Shown: positions 24,435 through 34,028, counted from the stretch's first letter. The stretch: 64,000 nucleotides of DNA from Aminobacter ciceronei (GCF_014138625.1 NZ_JACJHY010000010.1:62001-126000), one strand, 5' to 3'. A program made the numbers and translations. The notes: a model not told the origin generated them from the sequence alone.

Positions 24435-25637
24435 TCAGTCCACGTATTTGGCGAGTTCGATGCGCCCGATCTGGTTGCGGTGTACCTCGTCTGGCCCGTC
24501 GGCGAAGCGCAGCTTGCGGGCATGCGCATAATAATTGGCCAGCACGAAGTCCTGCGAAACCCCGGCAGCGCCATGCGCCTGGATCGCCCAGTCGATGACC
24601 TTGCAGGCCATGTTGGGGGCGGCCACCTTGATCATGCCGATTTCGGCGCGCGCCGCCTTGTTGCCGACGGTGTCCATCATATAGGCGGCCTTCAGCGTCA
24701 GCAGGCGAGCCTGGTCGATCAGGATGCGGGACTCGGCGATGCGCTCGAGCGTCACCGACTGTTCGCCGATCGGCCGGCCGAAGGCGACGCGGCTCTTCAC
24801 CCGGCGGCACATCAGCTCCAGGCAGCGTTCGGCAAGGCCAATCAGGCGCATGCAATGATGGATGCGGCCGGGTCCGAGGCGGCCTTGCGCGATCTCAAAG
24901 CCCCGGCCTTCGCCGAGCAGGATGTTGGATGCCGGCACCCGCACGTTCTCGAACAGCATGTCCATGTGGCCGTGCGGTGCATCGTCATAACCGAACACCG
25001 TCATCGGCCTCAGCACCTTGATGCCTGGCGTGTCCATCGGCACCAGGATCATCGACTGCTGCTGGTGCTTGGCAGCACCCGGGTCGGTCTTGCCCATGAA
25101 GATCAGCAATTCGCAGTGGCGGTCGCCGACACCTGATATCCACCACTTGCGACCATTGATGACGTAGTCGTCGCCGTCGCGGACGATCGAACTCTGGATG
25201 TTGGTCGCGTCACTGGAAGCGACGTCAGGCTCGGTCATGGCGAAGGCCGAGCGGATCGACCCGTCGAGCATGGCAGGCAACCAGCGCGCCTTCTGCGCCT
25301 CGGTGCCATAGCGCTCTATGGTTTCGATGTTGCCGGTGTCAGGTGCCGAGCAGTTGAATATCTGCGACGAGAAATGCACCCGGCCCATGACTTCGCAGAG
25401 CGGTGCATATTCGGTGTTGGTCAGGCCCGCGCCATGCGAAGAATCCGGCAGGAACAGGTTCCACAGCTTGGCCGCCTTGGCCTTGGCCTTGAGTTCCTCC
25501 AAGACAGGCGGATGGCCCCAGCGGTCGGCTTCGACCTCTTGGTGATAGCGGCGCTCGTTGGGATAGACATGCTCATCCATGAAGGCATTAAGCCGTTCGA
25601 GCAGGCTTTTTGTCTTGTCGCTGTATTCGAAGTCCAT
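24435..25637 (-). CDS. Acyl-CoA dehydrogenase, ACAD11/LvaC type
   Basis: Acyl-CoA dehydrogenase of 400 residues. Sequence order [71 protein letters not shown] and ending [18 protein letters not shown] is characteristic of the ACAD10/11 group rather than medium-chain enzymes. In the animal proteins and in the bacterial LvaA/LvaC pair this domain eliminates phosphate from a 4-phosphoacyl-CoA. Here it is directly upstream of the APH-like kinase gene and downstream of ipdB, so the pair probably handles a hydroxyacyl-CoA of the same pathway. That link is inferred. Confidence 0.85.
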   Translation of the reverse strand: MDFEYSDKTKSLLERLNAFMDEHVYPNERRYHQEVEADRWGHPPVLEELKAKAKAAKLWNLFLPDSSHGAGLTNTEYAPLCEVMGRVHFSSQIFNCSAPDTGNIETIERYGTEAQKARWLPAMLDGSIRSAFAMTEPDVASSDATNIQSSIVRDGDDYVINGRKWWISGVGDRHCELLIFMGKTDPGAAKHQQQSMILVPMDTPGIKVLRPMTVFGYDDAPHGHMDMLFENVRVPASNILLGEGRGFEIAQGRLGPGRIHHCMRLIGLAERCLELMCRRVKSRVAFGRPIGEQSVTLERIAESRILIDQARLLTLKAAYMMDTVGNKAARAEIGMIKVAAPNMACKVIDWAIQAHGAAGVSQDFVLANYYAHARKLRFADGPDEVHRNQIGRIELAKYVD

Positions 25638-25699
25638 CTTGCGTCCGTCACTGCCATTCCAGGAAGAGCCGCCGGCAGCGAGTGCCGGCGGCGGGTTCG

Positions 25700-26500
25700 T
25701 CAGGCGGCGCGGACGCCGGGAGGATTGCCCTTCAGGACGGTGGCACGGACATTGTGCGGGTCGAGCCTGGCGATGATCGCCATCTGCTCCTCGGTCGGCG
25801 CCGCGGTGGTGGTCATGCCTTCGGCGCGCAGCAGCGGGAAGCCGGTCGCGTCCTGCACCTGCTCGAAGGTGACGCCAGGATGCAGCGACAGCACCTGCGC
25901 CGCATGATCAGGACCGTTGAAATCGAACACGCAGAGGTCGGTGATGACTACGCCGAGCTTGACGTCGGCGGGCTTGGCGCCTTCCGGCCAGTTCTTGGCG
26001 TTGTAGCCTACGCTCGCCACCACATCGACCTCACCCTCGACGAAGGTGCGCTTCGAGTGGCTGGGCAGGAACATCGAATTCTTGTGGCAGATCGAGTTGC
26101 CGGGGAAGCCGCGGACGCCAAGCATGGCGACCTTAGGCTTCTGGAACTCTCCGCCAAGTGCGGAGATGTTGCCCTGACCGTAGCGGTCGACCTGCACTGG
26201 CGTCACCATGGCGTGGCGGCGCCCGCTCCAGACGCTGTCGAAGACCCTGCCGTAAGGCATCCAGCCGGAAAACTTCGGCTTGTAGTCGCCGCGCGGCCCG
26301 AGCGGGATCGGGTCCTCGACAAGATAGGCCTCGCCGTCGGTCATCATGATGCCGGGCGCGCAGGTGAGCTTGGCAAGACCGGCCGCAAGACGCGGCAGCG
26401 GGCCGATGCCGGTGGCGAGAACCTCACCATCGGAGGCCCAGGCCTGTGCACCGACAGCTACGATCAGTTCGGCAAGCGTGAATTCTTTTGCAGTCGTCAT
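25700..26500 (-). CDS. ipdB: IpdB, beta subunit of COCHEA-CoA (steroid ring C) hydrolase
   Basis: Class I CoA-transferase-fold protein of 266 residues. Landmarks [74 protein letters not shown] and [25 protein letters not shown] match mycobacterial IpdB (Rv3552) throughout. With IpdA it hydrolytically opens the last steroid ring (ring C) of COCHEA-CoA; despite the fold it is not a CoA transferase. It lies 11 bases downstream of ipdA on the same strand, the usual order. The ATG at 26500 gives the expected length. Confidence 0.92.
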   Translation of the reverse strand: MTTAKEFTLAELIVAVGAQAWASDGEVLATGIGPLPRLAAGLAKLTCAPGIMMTDGEAYLVEDPIPLGPRGDYKPKFSGWMPYGRVFDSVWSGRRHAMVTPVQVDRYGQGNISALGGEFQKPKVAMLGVRGFPGNSICHKNSMFLPSHSKRTFVEGEVDVVASVGYNAKNWPEGAKPADVKLGVVITDLCVFDFNGPDHAAQVLSLHPGVTFEQVQDATGFPLLRAEGMTTTAAPTEEQMAIIARLDPHNVRATVLKGNPPGVRAA

Positions 26501-26511
26501 GTCGTGTCCGA

Positions 26512-27390
26512 TCAGAAAATGGGGAGCGGCAGGGCGCGGATCTTGGCTTCGCCGCCAACGCTCGAGGCGTAGCTGGCATCGCCGCCCTTCACATATTGGT
26601 CGAAATAGCGCTGCCAGCCGCCCTCTTCACCAGCTGACGCGGCGTAGTCCTTGAGGTGGCCCATGTCCCAACCATAGGCCTCATGCGCAGCCGTCGGATG
26701 CGCACCGAGCGGTGCCGACACCACGCCAGTCACCAGGCAGCGTTCGAACAGCTGGCTCTTGGCCTTGTCGGAGTGTTCATCCCCGATGCGGTCGACCAGC
26801 ACCTCGGTGGTAACGAACACCTTGTCGGCGGCACGAGCGAACAGGCCATCGAAGAACGGATCCGGACCGTCGGTCTGGGTGTTGCCCAGCCGGTCGGCGC
26901 GGCTCGCATGGATCAGCGCCACGTCGAGCTTGATCGCCGGCATCGCCAACAGCACTTCGCCGTCGTCATAGGGCGACTTCACCGTCTTGAAGTGCGGGTT
27001 GTACTTCATGACGTCGGAGCCGAGGCCGACGCGGGTCGCCGCAAACGGCAGGTTGTGGCCGGCTGCCTGCAGGCCGAGCAGCAGCAGGCCCTCGTCCAGC
27101 TCCGACACCTCGACCGCTCCGGCTTCGCGCGCCTTGCGGAAGTAGGGTTCGATCGGCATCACGTCGAGCGACACGAAGCCGTAGATCAGCTTCTTGACCT
27201 TGCCCGCAGCACAAAGCATGCCGATTTCCGGCCCACCATAAGCCACCAGCGTCAGGTCCTTGAGGTCCGAGCGCAGGATCTCGCGCACCAGCGCCATCGG
27301 CTTGCGCCGCGGACCCCAGCCGCCGAAGCCGATCGTCATGCCGTCGCGCAGCTGGGCGACGACCGCTTTCAGGTCCATTTCCTTGTTCAT
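26512..27390 (-). CDS. ipdA: IpdA, alpha subunit of COCHEA-CoA (steroid ring C) hydrolase
   Basis: Class I CoA-transferase-fold protein of 292 residues. GMTIGFGGWGPRRKPMALVREILRSDLKDLTLVAYGGPEIGMLC and KVKKLIYGFVSLDVMPIE follow mycobacterial IpdA (Rv3551) almost residue by residue. The glutamate of ELDEG at residue 100 appears to match the glutamate implicated in catalysis in IpdA. It acts in the cytoplasm with IpdB on the last ring. It is preceded by the FadB-type gene (49-base gap). The ATG at 27390 has AGGA 5 bases upstream; MDLKAV four codons later is an alternative. Confidence 0.92.
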   Translation of the reverse strand: MNKEMDLKAVVAQLRDGMTIGFGGWGPRRKPMALVREILRSDLKDLTLVAYGGPEIGMLCAAGKVKKLIYGFVSLDVMPIEPYFRKAREAGAVEVSELDEGLLLLGLQAAGHNLPFAATRVGLGSDVMKYNPHFKTVKSPYDDGEVLLAMPAIKLDVALIHASRADRLGNTQTDGPDPFFDGLFARAADKVFVTTEVLVDRIGDEHSDKAKSQLFERCLVTGVVSAPLGAHPTAAHEAYGWDMGHLKDYAASAGEEGGWQRYFDQYVKGGDASYASSVGGEAKIRALPLPIF

Positions 27391-27439
27391 AGCATCCTAG
27401 TCCGTCTGTTCTTCATTCTGTTTCGGCAGGGATACGGCC

Positions 27440-29533
27440 TCAGCCGTAGAAGCCCTTGCCCTCGGCAACCAGCCGCTCGATCAGCGCGGCCGGCTTGAAA
27501 TATTGGTCGCCCACAAGGCCCGCATATTTGTCGAGCGCCGCCTTGACCTTCGGCAGGCCGACCTGATCGGCATAGAACATCGGGCCGCCCAGATAGGTCG
27601 GGAACCCGAAGCCGTTGGTCCAGATGACGTCGATGTCGCTCGGTCGCGCCGCCGCACCCTCGTCGAGGATCTTGGCCGCCTCGTTGACCATGGCAAACAG
27701 GCAGCGTTCGAGGATTTCCTCGTCGCTGATGGTGCGTGCGGTGAAGCCCCGCTCCTTGCGGTGCGCTTCCAGCAGTTCATCGACAGCGGGATCGTGCGAA
27801 GCCTTGCGGTTCTCGTCATAGACGTAATAGCCCGCGCCGGACTTCTGGCCGAGGCGGCCAGCGGCCACCAGCCTGTCGACGATATTGCACTGCTGCTCGC
27901 GCAGCGACATGCGGGCGACGCGTGCCGCCCGCGCTGCGGCCATGATGTCCATGCCGGCGAGATCGGCCAGCGCGAACGGGCCGATCGGGAAGCCGAAGGC
28001 GGTTAGCACGCGGTCGACTTGTAGCGGCGTCGCACCGTCCTCGAGCAGGAATTGAGCCTCGCGCGTACGCTTGGAAAGCATGCGATTGGCAACGAAACCT
28101 TCGGAGCGCCCGACCATCACAGGCACCTTGCCGAGGCGCTTGCCCAATGCTGTGGTGGTCGCCAGGACATCGGCGGCGGTACTGGCTGCACGCACATTCT
28201 CAAGCAGCTTCATGACATTGGCCGGGTTGAAGAAATGCATGCCGGCGACACGCGCCGGGTTCCTCGACGATCCGGCTAGTTCCTCGATGTCGAGGAACGA
28301 GGTGTTGGTGGCGACGATGGCGTCGTTGCGCAGCACGGCATCGAGTTTGGCGAAGACGTCCTTCTTGACCGCCATGTCTTCGGTCACCGCCTCGATCACC
28401 AGGTCGACGTCGGCAATGCCGTCATAGGACGTCGTCGGCGTTAGCAGCGCCATGCGGCGCTCCATCTCTTCGGACGACAGGCTGCCGCGCTTGACGCTGC
28501 CTTCATAGATCTTGCCGATGGCCCTGACCGCGGAAGCCAGGCCTTCATCCGTGAGGCCGATCAACGTCACCGGGATGCCGATGTTGAGGAAGCAGGAAGC
28601 AATCCCGCGCCCCATGGTACCGGGGCCGACGATGGCGACCTTCTTGACGTCGCGCGGCTTCACCCCGGCGTCGACACCGTCGATCTTGAGCGCCTCGCGC
28701 TCGGCGGCGAAGATGTGGCGCAGCGCCTTGGACTGCGGCGAGACCAGCAACTCCTTGCAGGTCTTGTATTCGAGGGCGATGGCCTCGGCGACAGGCGTTT
28801 CGGTGACCATCTTGATCAGGTCAACCGCAACAAGAGGTGCCTTGAAGCCTTTGTATTTCTTGGCCAATGCGGCGCGGCTCATCTCCAGGACGGCAGCGTC
28901 GAATGCCGGCACCGGCAGGTCGCTGGTACGGCGCAGCCTGGCGCCGTCGGCAATCACCTTCCCTGTGAAGGCGATTGCTGCCTCCTTGAGGTCACCCGAA
29001 ACGACTTCGTCGACGATGCCCTTTTCCTGGGCATCGCGCGCCGAAATCTGGCCGCCCTCGCTGATCATCGCCAGCGCCTGCTCGACACCGGCAAGGCGCG
29101 GCAGTCGAACCGTGCCGCCAGAACCCGGCAGGATGCCGAGCTTGACTTCCGGCAGGCCGACCTTCGAGCCTTCGAGCGCTATGCGATAGCTGCAGGCAAG
29201 CGCCACTTCAAGGCCGCCGCCGAGCGCCGTGCCATGAATGGCGGCGACTATGGGCTTGGTTGCCGCGTCGAGCGTATCGATCACCTCGCCCAGCAACGGC
29301 GCCACCATCGGTTTCTTGAACTCGTGAATATCGGCGCCGGCGATAAAGGTGCGACCATCGCAGACGATGACCATGGCGTGCGCCTCGGCATCGCTTTCCA
29401 GTGCCTTCACTGCCGCGATCAGCCCGGACCGGACCGAATGCGACAGCGCGTTGACGGGAGGGTTGTCGACGGTCGCGACCAGAATGTTGCCTTGCTTTGC
29501 GACCGAAACGGTCCTTGCGAGCAGCTCGGTCAT
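27440..29533 (-). CDS. FadB/FadJ-type enoyl-CoA hydratase/3-hydroxyacyl-CoA dehydrogenase
   Basis: Bifunctional beta-oxidation enzyme of 697 residues. Residues 1-190 form a crotonase domain with GADIHEF, GTALGGGLEVALAC (Glu109) and GLPEVKLGILPGSGGT (Glu129). Residues 295-480 form the NAD-binding dehydrogenase domain with GPGTMG at 303-308 (proline where alanine is usual) and MHFFNPANVMKLLE. The C-terminal helical domains follow (VDRVLTAFGFPIGPFALADLAGMDI). The size and order match the monomeric FadJ/PEX-type enzyme. It would supply the hydratase and 3-hydroxyacyl dehydrogenase steps for the CoA intermediates after IpdAB. It overlaps the upstream oxidoreductase gene by 4 bases. Confidence 0.9.
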   Translation of the reverse strand: MTELLARTVSVAKQGNILVATVDNPPVNALSHSVRSGLIAAVKALESDAEAHAMVIVCDGRTFIAGADIHEFKKPMVAPLLGEVIDTLDAATKPIVAAIHGTALGGGLEVALACSYRIALEGSKVGLPEVKLGILPGSGGTVRLPRLAGVEQALAMISEGGQISARDAQEKGIVDEVVSGDLKEAAIAFTGKVIADGARLRRTSDLPVPAFDAAVLEMSRAALAKKYKGFKAPLVAVDLIKMVTETPVAEAIALEYKTCKELLVSPQSKALRHIFAAEREALKIDGVDAGVKPRDVKKVAIVGPGTMGRGIASCFLNIGIPVTLIGLTDEGLASAVRAIGKIYEGSVKRGSLSSEEMERRMALLTPTTSYDGIADVDLVIEAVTEDMAVKKDVFAKLDAVLRNDAIVATNTSFLDIEELAGSSRNPARVAGMHFFNPANVMKLLENVRAASTAADVLATTTALGKRLGKVPVMVGRSEGFVANRMLSKRTREAQFLLEDGATPLQVDRVLTAFGFPIGPFALADLAGMDIMAAARAARVARMSLREQQCNIVDRLVAAGRLGQKSGAGYYVYDENRKASHDPAVDELLEAHRKERGFTARTISDEEILERCLFAMVNEAAKILDEGAAARPSDIDVIWTNGFGFPTYLGGPMFYADQVGLPKVKAALDKYAGLVGDQYFKPAALIERLVAEGKGFYG

Positions 29534-30540
29534 GCCGGCACTCCTTCCTTGCTATGTCCTGAATTGCCCGTCACCAGCACGACCTTGCCTTTGACGGTGC
29601 GCTCCATGACGACGTCGAGCGCCTCGGCGAAGCGATCGAGCGGATATTCGGCCGAGATATGCGGCCTGAGCTTGCCCTTGGCGAACCAGTCCATCAGTTC
29701 GGCGATATTCTCGGCATTCTTCTCCGGCGCCGAGCGTGCATAGGCGCCCCAGAACACACCGATCAAAGCCGACTGCTTGAGCAGCAAAAGGTTGAGCGCG
29801 ATCTTGGGGATGTCGCCGGCGGCAAAGCCGATCACCAGCAGCCGGCCGAAAAGTGCCAGACCGCGCACCGCCGTTTCCGTCATGTTGCCACCGACGGGAT
29901 CATAGACCACGTCGACGCCCTGCCCGTCCGTCAGTTCCTTGAGCCGCTGGCGCAGGTCCTCGGTCGAATAGTTGATCGTCTCGTCGGCCCCGTATTCGCG
30001 GCATAGCGCCAACTTCTCGTCGCTGGAGGCGGCAGCAATGACGCGCGCACCCATCTGCTTGCCGAGCTCGACCGCTGTCAGCCCGACGCCGCCGGCAGCG
30101 CCGAGAACCAACATCGTTTCGCCCGGCCTGATCTGCGCACGATCCTTGAGGGCATGGTGCGATGTCGCATAGGTGATCAGGAAGCCGGCGGCTTCGACGA
30201 AGCTCATCTCGGCGGGGATCGGAAACACCTTCCAGGCATCGACCGCGACCTGCTCGCCATAACCACCGATGCCGGCAAAGGCCAACACGCGCGCGCCGAC
30301 CTTCAGACGCTCGACACCATCGCCGACCGCGATGATCGTGCCGGCGGCTTCGCTGCCCGGCGTGAAGGGTCGCTCGGGCTTGGTTTGATACTTGCCCTCG
30401 ACCATCAGTCCGTCGAAGAAGTTGATGCCGCATGCCTCGATGCGGATGACCACCTGGCCCGGTTTCACCAACGGTTCAGGGACCTCTTCGATCCTGAGCT
30501 GCGCCCTTGGGGCGAACTCCTTGCAGATCACTGCCTTCAT
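29530..30540 (-). CDS. Zinc-free medium-chain dehydrogenase, NADPH:quinone oxidoreductase type
   Basis: Protein of 336 residues in the MDR superfamily, quinone oxidoreductase branch. It has ACGINFFDGLMVEGKY, PFTPGSEAAGTI, LVLGAAGGVGLTAVELGKQMGARVIAAASSDEKLAL and the DVVYDPVGGN motif. The zinc-ligand cysteines of alcohol dehydrogenases are missing. Relatives reduce enoyl-CoA or quinone double bonds with NADPH. It is first in the operon with fadB, ipdA and ipdB, 84 bp from a dyad. A role as enoyl-CoA or unsaturated-ketone reductase is plausible but not specific. Confidence 0.85.
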   Translation of the reverse strand: MKAVICKEFAPRAQLRIEEVPEPLVKPGQVVIRIEACGINFFDGLMVEGKYQTKPERPFTPGSEAAGTIIAVGDGVERLKVGARVLAFAGIGGYGEQVAVDAWKVFPIPAEMSFVEAAGFLITYATSHHALKDRAQIRPGETMLVLGAAGGVGLTAVELGKQMGARVIAAASSDEKLALCREYGADETINYSTEDLRQRLKELTDGQGVDVVYDPVGGNMTETAVRGLALFGRLLVIGFAAGDIPKIALNLLLLKQSALIGVFWGAYARSAPEKNAENIAELMDWFAKGKLRPHISAEYPLDRFAEALDVVMERTVKGKVVLVTGNSGHSKEGVPA

Positions 30541-30624
30541 TTTCCTACGCCGCTTGTTGCTGCCATTTCGGCACTGCCAATTTCTTCAATCGAAGCAAGG
30601 AATGGGACAGGGGCAGACCGCTAA

Positions 30625-30644
30625 CATCGTCTGATGGGACTAGT
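30625..30644 (-). promoter_or_regulatory. Island dyad for the ipdAB operon
   Basis: CATCGTCT-GATG-GGACTAGT; toward the operon it reads ACTAGTCC-CATC-AGACGATG. It lies 84 bp before the ATG at 30540. A second copy 50 bp further on faces the opposite way. Confidence 0.75.
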
Positions 30645-30694
30645 CACAAGGCTGCACGCATTGTGGCCGCCAAGCCGCTGAAATGTCCGGCAAT

Positions 30695-30714
30695 CTTAGT
30701 CCCTTCGGACGATG
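30695..30714 (+). promoter_or_regulatory. Island dyad for the rightward SDR
   Basis: CTTAGTCC-CTTC-GGACGATG lies 52 bp before the ATG at 30767. It has the consensus orientation, GATG toward the gene. Confidence 0.75.
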
Positions 30715-30766
30715 TTGAAGGCGCCCGGGCGCGCAGGTTCGCGGATAACGTTTCGAGGAGATCATC

Positions 30767-31522
30767 ATGGCCCGTCTGGCAGGCAAAGTGGCATTCATTT
30801 CAGGCGCGACCGGCGGCATTGGCGAGGCTGCGGCGCGGCTCTTTGCACGTGAAGGCGCCAAGGTGGCGGTGGCCGGCCGCAGCCGCGACAAGGGCGAGGC
30901 CATCGCCTCCTCCATTAATACATCGGGAGGCACAGCACTCTATGTCGAGACAGACGTCACCGAGCCTGACAGCGTCGAGGCGGCGTTCAAGCTGGTGATG
31001 AACGCCTGGGGTCGGCTCGACGTGCTCTACAACAACGCCGGCGGCTCGAGTTCAGCCGACGGCCCGGTGACGGTTGCGCCGTTCGAGGAGTTCTGGCGCT
31101 GCATCAAGCTCGACCTGTTCGGCACCTGGGTCTGCTGCCGCAACGCGATTCCCCTGATGCAGCGGTCTGGCGGCGGCTCGATCATCAATTGCTCGTCGAT
31201 CGTCGGGGCCATGGGCATCCCCAACCGCGACGCCTACTCGGCGGCCAAGGGTGGCGTCATCTCGCTCACCCGCTCGATGGCAGTGGAATTCGCCAAGGAC
31301 AATATTCGCGTCAACGTGCTGGTGCCGGGCGCGGTCGCCACCGACCGAGTCCTCGGCTTCTTCGAGCGCGAGCCGCATCTCAAGGCACAGTTCGACGCCT
31401 ATCTGCTCGGCATCGCCGAACCGGTCGATGTCGCCAACGCAGCACTTTATCTAGCCTCGGACGAGTCACGGAAAATGACCGGTCACCAGTTGCCCATCGA
31501 TGGCGGCATCCTGATTTCATGA
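30767..31522 (+). CDS. Short-chain dehydrogenase/reductase
   Basis: Classical SDR of 251 residues with SGATGGIGEAAARLF, YNNAGGSSSAD, the serine strand INCSSIVGAMGI and YSAAKGGV. The arginine pair after strand two (AGRSRDKGE) suggests NADP preference. GAGGAG ends 6 bases before the ATG at 30767. It begins a rightward pair with the CoA ligase at 31627 but each has its own dyad. The substrate is not evident; it probably acts on a hydroxyl of the ring or side chain. Confidence 0.86.
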   Translation: MARLAGKVAFISGATGGIGEAAARLFAREGAKVAVAGRSRDKGEAIASSINTSGGTALYVETDVTEPDSVEAAFKLVMNAWGRLDVLYNNAGGSSSADGPVTVAPFEEFWRCIKLDLFGTWVCCRNAIPLMQRSGGGSIINCSSIVGAMGIPNRDAYSAAKGGVISLTRSMAVEFAKDNIRVNVLVPGAVATDRVLGFFEREPHLKAQFDAYLLGIAEPVDVANAALYLASDESRKMTGHQLPIDGGILIS

Positions 31523-31540
31523 CCGGCGCGCCCGGACTGG

Positions 31541-31560
31541 CTTAGTCTGTGCAGACGATG
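31541..31560 (+). promoter_or_regulatory. Island dyad for the acyl-CoA synthetase
   Basis: CTTAGTCT-GTGC-AGACGATG lies 66 bp before the ATG at 31627 and 18 bp after the stop of the preceding SDR. It is an excellent match to the consensus. Confidence 0.75.
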
Positions 31561-31626
31561 CCTGCTCATGCGGGCAAGTTCTCTAGTCGCCACAAAATCC
31601 CAATTTCGACTGCAGGAAATACGAGC

Positions 31627-33165
31627 ATGGAAATCCTGAGCCAGGTGCTGGCGCGGAACGCACGGCTGATCGGCGAGCGCAACTTCATCATCTCCGACAA
31701 GGAGACGATCACCTATGCCCGCTTCGCCGAACTGACGGCACAGCTGGCAAATGTGCTCAAGGCGCGCGGCGTGGCCAAGGGTGACCGCGTCGGGCTCTAT
31801 CTGCCGAGCACGCCGATGATGGCGATCGGCTTCTGGGCCTGTCAGCGCCTCGGCGCGATCCCGGCCCCGCTCAGCGCCATGTTCCGCCACGCCGAGCTGC
31901 GCAAGATCGTTGCCCAGACCGGCATGAAGGCGCTCGTCGCTGACAGCTCGACCTGGTCCTATTTTTCCGAGATCAGGGCCGAGTTCGCCGATCTCGCCCA
32001 TTGCCTGGTCGTTTCGGGCGACGGCAGCACCGACGACCTCACCTCGCTGATGGCCACGGCACCCGCGACATTCGAAGACGTCGCTTGCCACATGGACGAC
32101 ATCTGCGCCCTGTTCTTCACCTCCGGCACGACCGGCGCGCCCAAGGGCGCCGCGCAATCGCAGTTCAACCAGTGCTCGACACTGCGCGACATGATGGTCT
32201 CGCACCGCACGCGCTTTGCCGAGGAAGTCTATCTCTGCGCCGTGCCGCTGTTCACCAATTTCGGCCTGACCGTGACGCTCAACCTCTGCCTGTACACCGG
32301 TGGCACCATCGTCCTGCACGAGCGCTGGGATACCCAGCGTGTGCTTTCCGAAATCGGCGAATACAAGGCTACCTATTTCGGCGGCACGCCGACCATGTAT
32401 GTCTACATGGTCAACGAGGTCGATCCGGCCAAGCACGATCTGTCGTCGCTGCGCATCTGCACCACGGGCGGCTCGCCGGTGCCCCAGCCGGTCATCCGAC
32501 GCTTCGAGGAGTTGTCGGGCGCCCGCGTCACGCAAGTTTACGGCTCGACCGAGACCAGCGGCCAGAACGTCATGGAGCCGACGGCAGGCATCCGGAAGCC
32601 AGGCTCCGCCGGCCTGCCCGTCGGCAGCTCGCGTATCTCGATCGTCGACGACGAAGGCAACGCCGTCCCACAGGGCCAGATCGGCGAGGTCATCATCTCG
32701 GGCGATTGCGTCGCCCAAGGCTACTGGATGGACGAAAAGGCGTCTGCCGAGGCCTTCGGCAATGGCGGCTGGAAGTCGGGCGACCTCGGTTACGTCGACG
32801 AGGACGGCTACCTGTTCATCGTCGACCGCAAGAAGGACGTCATCATCGCCGGCGGCCACAATGTCTATCCGCTGGAAATCGAGGCCCTGCTCTACAAGCA
32901 TCCGGCGGTCGCCATGTGCGCGGTGGTCGGCGCGCCCGACGAGAGCAAGGGCGAAATCCCGGTCGCGGTCATCGTGAAGGCAGAGGGACAGGACGCGACC
33001 GCGGATGAGCTGATCCGCCACTGCCGCGAGAGCCTTGCCGCCTACAAGGCCCCGCGCGCCGTCCACTTCATCGACACCATGCCGGTCGAGGCCGCCAAGA
33101 TCCGCAAACGCGAGCTGGTGCTGGCGCTGCGCGAAAACCGACTGGACGATTTCAGGAACAAGTGA
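31627..33165 (+). CDS. AMP-dependent acyl-CoA synthetase (second CoA ligase)
   Basis: ANL-superfamily ligase of 512 residues that activates a carboxylic acid with ATP and CoA. The P-loop LFFTSGTTGAPKG is at 164-174, YGSTETSGQNVMEP at mid-protein and GWKSGDLGYVDEDGYLFIVDRKKDVIIAGGHNVYPLEIE in the hinge. The C-terminal AAKIRKREL is present, with a likely catalytic Lys491. The start at 31627 follows AGGAAATACGAGC. It is distinct from the FadD3-like ligase at 48588. By context it may activate a steroid side chain acid or another degradation product; substrate class cannot be read from sequence. Confidence 0.88.
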   Translation: MEILSQVLARNARLIGERNFIISDKETITYARFAELTAQLANVLKARGVAKGDRVGLYLPSTPMMAIGFWACQRLGAIPAPLSAMFRHAELRKIVAQTGMKALVADSSTWSYFSEIRAEFADLAHCLVVSGDGSTDDLTSLMATAPATFEDVACHMDDICALFFTSGTTGAPKGAAQSQFNQCSTLRDMMVSHRTRFAEEVYLCAVPLFTNFGLTVTLNLCLYTGGTIVLHERWDTQRVLSEIGEYKATYFGGTPTMYVYMVNEVDPAKHDLSSLRICTTGGSPVPQPVIRRFEELSGARVTQVYGSTETSGQNVMEPTAGIRKPGSAGLPVGSSRISIVDDEGNAVPQGQIGEVIISGDCVAQGYWMDEKASAEAFGNGGWKSGDLGYVDEDGYLFIVDRKKDVIIAGGHNVYPLEIEALLYKHPAVAMCAVVGAPDESKGEIPVAVIVKAEGQDATADELIRHCRESLAAYKAPRAVHFIDTMPVEAAKIRKRELVLALRENRLDDFRNK

Positions 33166-33182
33166 ACGCGGGCCACCAGAAC

Positions 33183-33215
33183 GCAAAAGGCCGCGTCAAA
33201 TGCGCGGCCTTTTGC
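33183..33215. terminator. Bidirectional terminator between convergent genes
   Basis: A 13-bp stem (GCAAAAGGCCGCG with CGCGGCCTTTTGC) with a 7-base loop lies between the ligase stop at 33165 and the SDR end at 33243. The arms carry A4 and T4 runs for use on either strand. Confidence 0.8.
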
Positions 33216-33242
33216 ATTGCAGCTTACACCTGGCCATTGTCC

Positions 33243-34028
33243 CTAAGCGGACACCACATCACCCGCGCCACCGAATGCGCTCCAGCCGCCATCGACCGGC
33301 AGAACCGTGCCTGTGATGTAGGACGCCCAGTCCGACAGCAGGAACACGGCGGCTCGCGCCATTTCTTCCGGCAGCGCCAGTCGGCCGAGCGGCGTACGCC
33401 GTTCCAGGATCGTCGGGTCGAATGCCTTGCGCTCGAGCAAAGCCTGAACCATCGGCGTGCGCGTGTAAGCCGGCGCGATCGCATTGACGCGAATGCCCGA
33501 GGGACCCCATTCGCAGGCCAGCGTGTGCGTCAGGTGATTGATCCCTGCCTTGGCAGCGGCATAGGCCGAGCGACGCGGGAAGCCGCCGAGCCCGACGATG
33601 GACGACACATTCACGATGGCGCCGCATCTCTGTCGGAGCATCGGTCGCGATGCGGCGCGGCACATCAGGTAGGTGCCCTTGAGGTTGACGTCGATGACGC
33701 GCTGCCAGCGTTCCACCGACTGGTCGTGCACCGGCACGAGGTCGTCGCCGATGCCGGCAGAGTTGAAAACGAGATCGAGGCCGCCGAGAGCCGTGATCGC
33801 TTCCCTGACCATGCGCTCGGCATCGTCCTCACTTGCGACGTCGCCTTGGGTGACCTCGGCTGCTGCGGTGCGCTGTAGCGCCGGATCGAGTTGTTCGCGG
33901 TTCAGGTCGGCAATGACCACGCGTGCGCCGAGATCCGAGAGCAGCCTTGCCACCGTTTCGCCAATGCCGCTGGCGCCGCCAGTCACCAGCACCCGCTTGC
34001 CGTCGAACCTGATCGCGGGCGCGCTCAT
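33243..34028 (-). CDS. Short-chain dehydrogenase/reductase
   Basis: Classical SDR of 261 residues: VTGGASGIGETVARLL, the loop VIADLNRE, FNSAG in place of NNAG, IVNVSSIVGLGG and YAAAK, with a last motif PVDGGWSAFGG. The ATG at 34028 overlaps the upstream SDR stop by 4 bases. It is the final gene of the operon running from the binding protein at 39786. The substrate is unknown; co-transcription with a transporter suggests it works on the imported compound early. Confidence 0.86.
   Translation of the reverse strand: MSAPAIRFDGKRVLVTGGASGIGETVARLLSDLGARVVIADLNREQLDPALQRTAAAEVTQGDVASEDDAERMVREAITALGGLDLVFNSAGIGDDLVPVHDQSVERWQRVIDVNLKGTYLMCRAASRPMLRQRCGAIVNVSSIVGLGGFPRRSAYAAAKAGINHLTHTLACEWGPSGIRVNAIAPAYTRTPMVQALLERKAFDPTILERRTPLGRLALPEEMARAAVFLLSDWASYITGTVLPVDGGWSAFGGAGDVVSA

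Noticed and set aside
27391-27439. CCTAGTCC followed by TTCTTCATT before ipdA
   Set aside because: It contains only one half-site; the second arm is absent, and the gene follows fadB closely.
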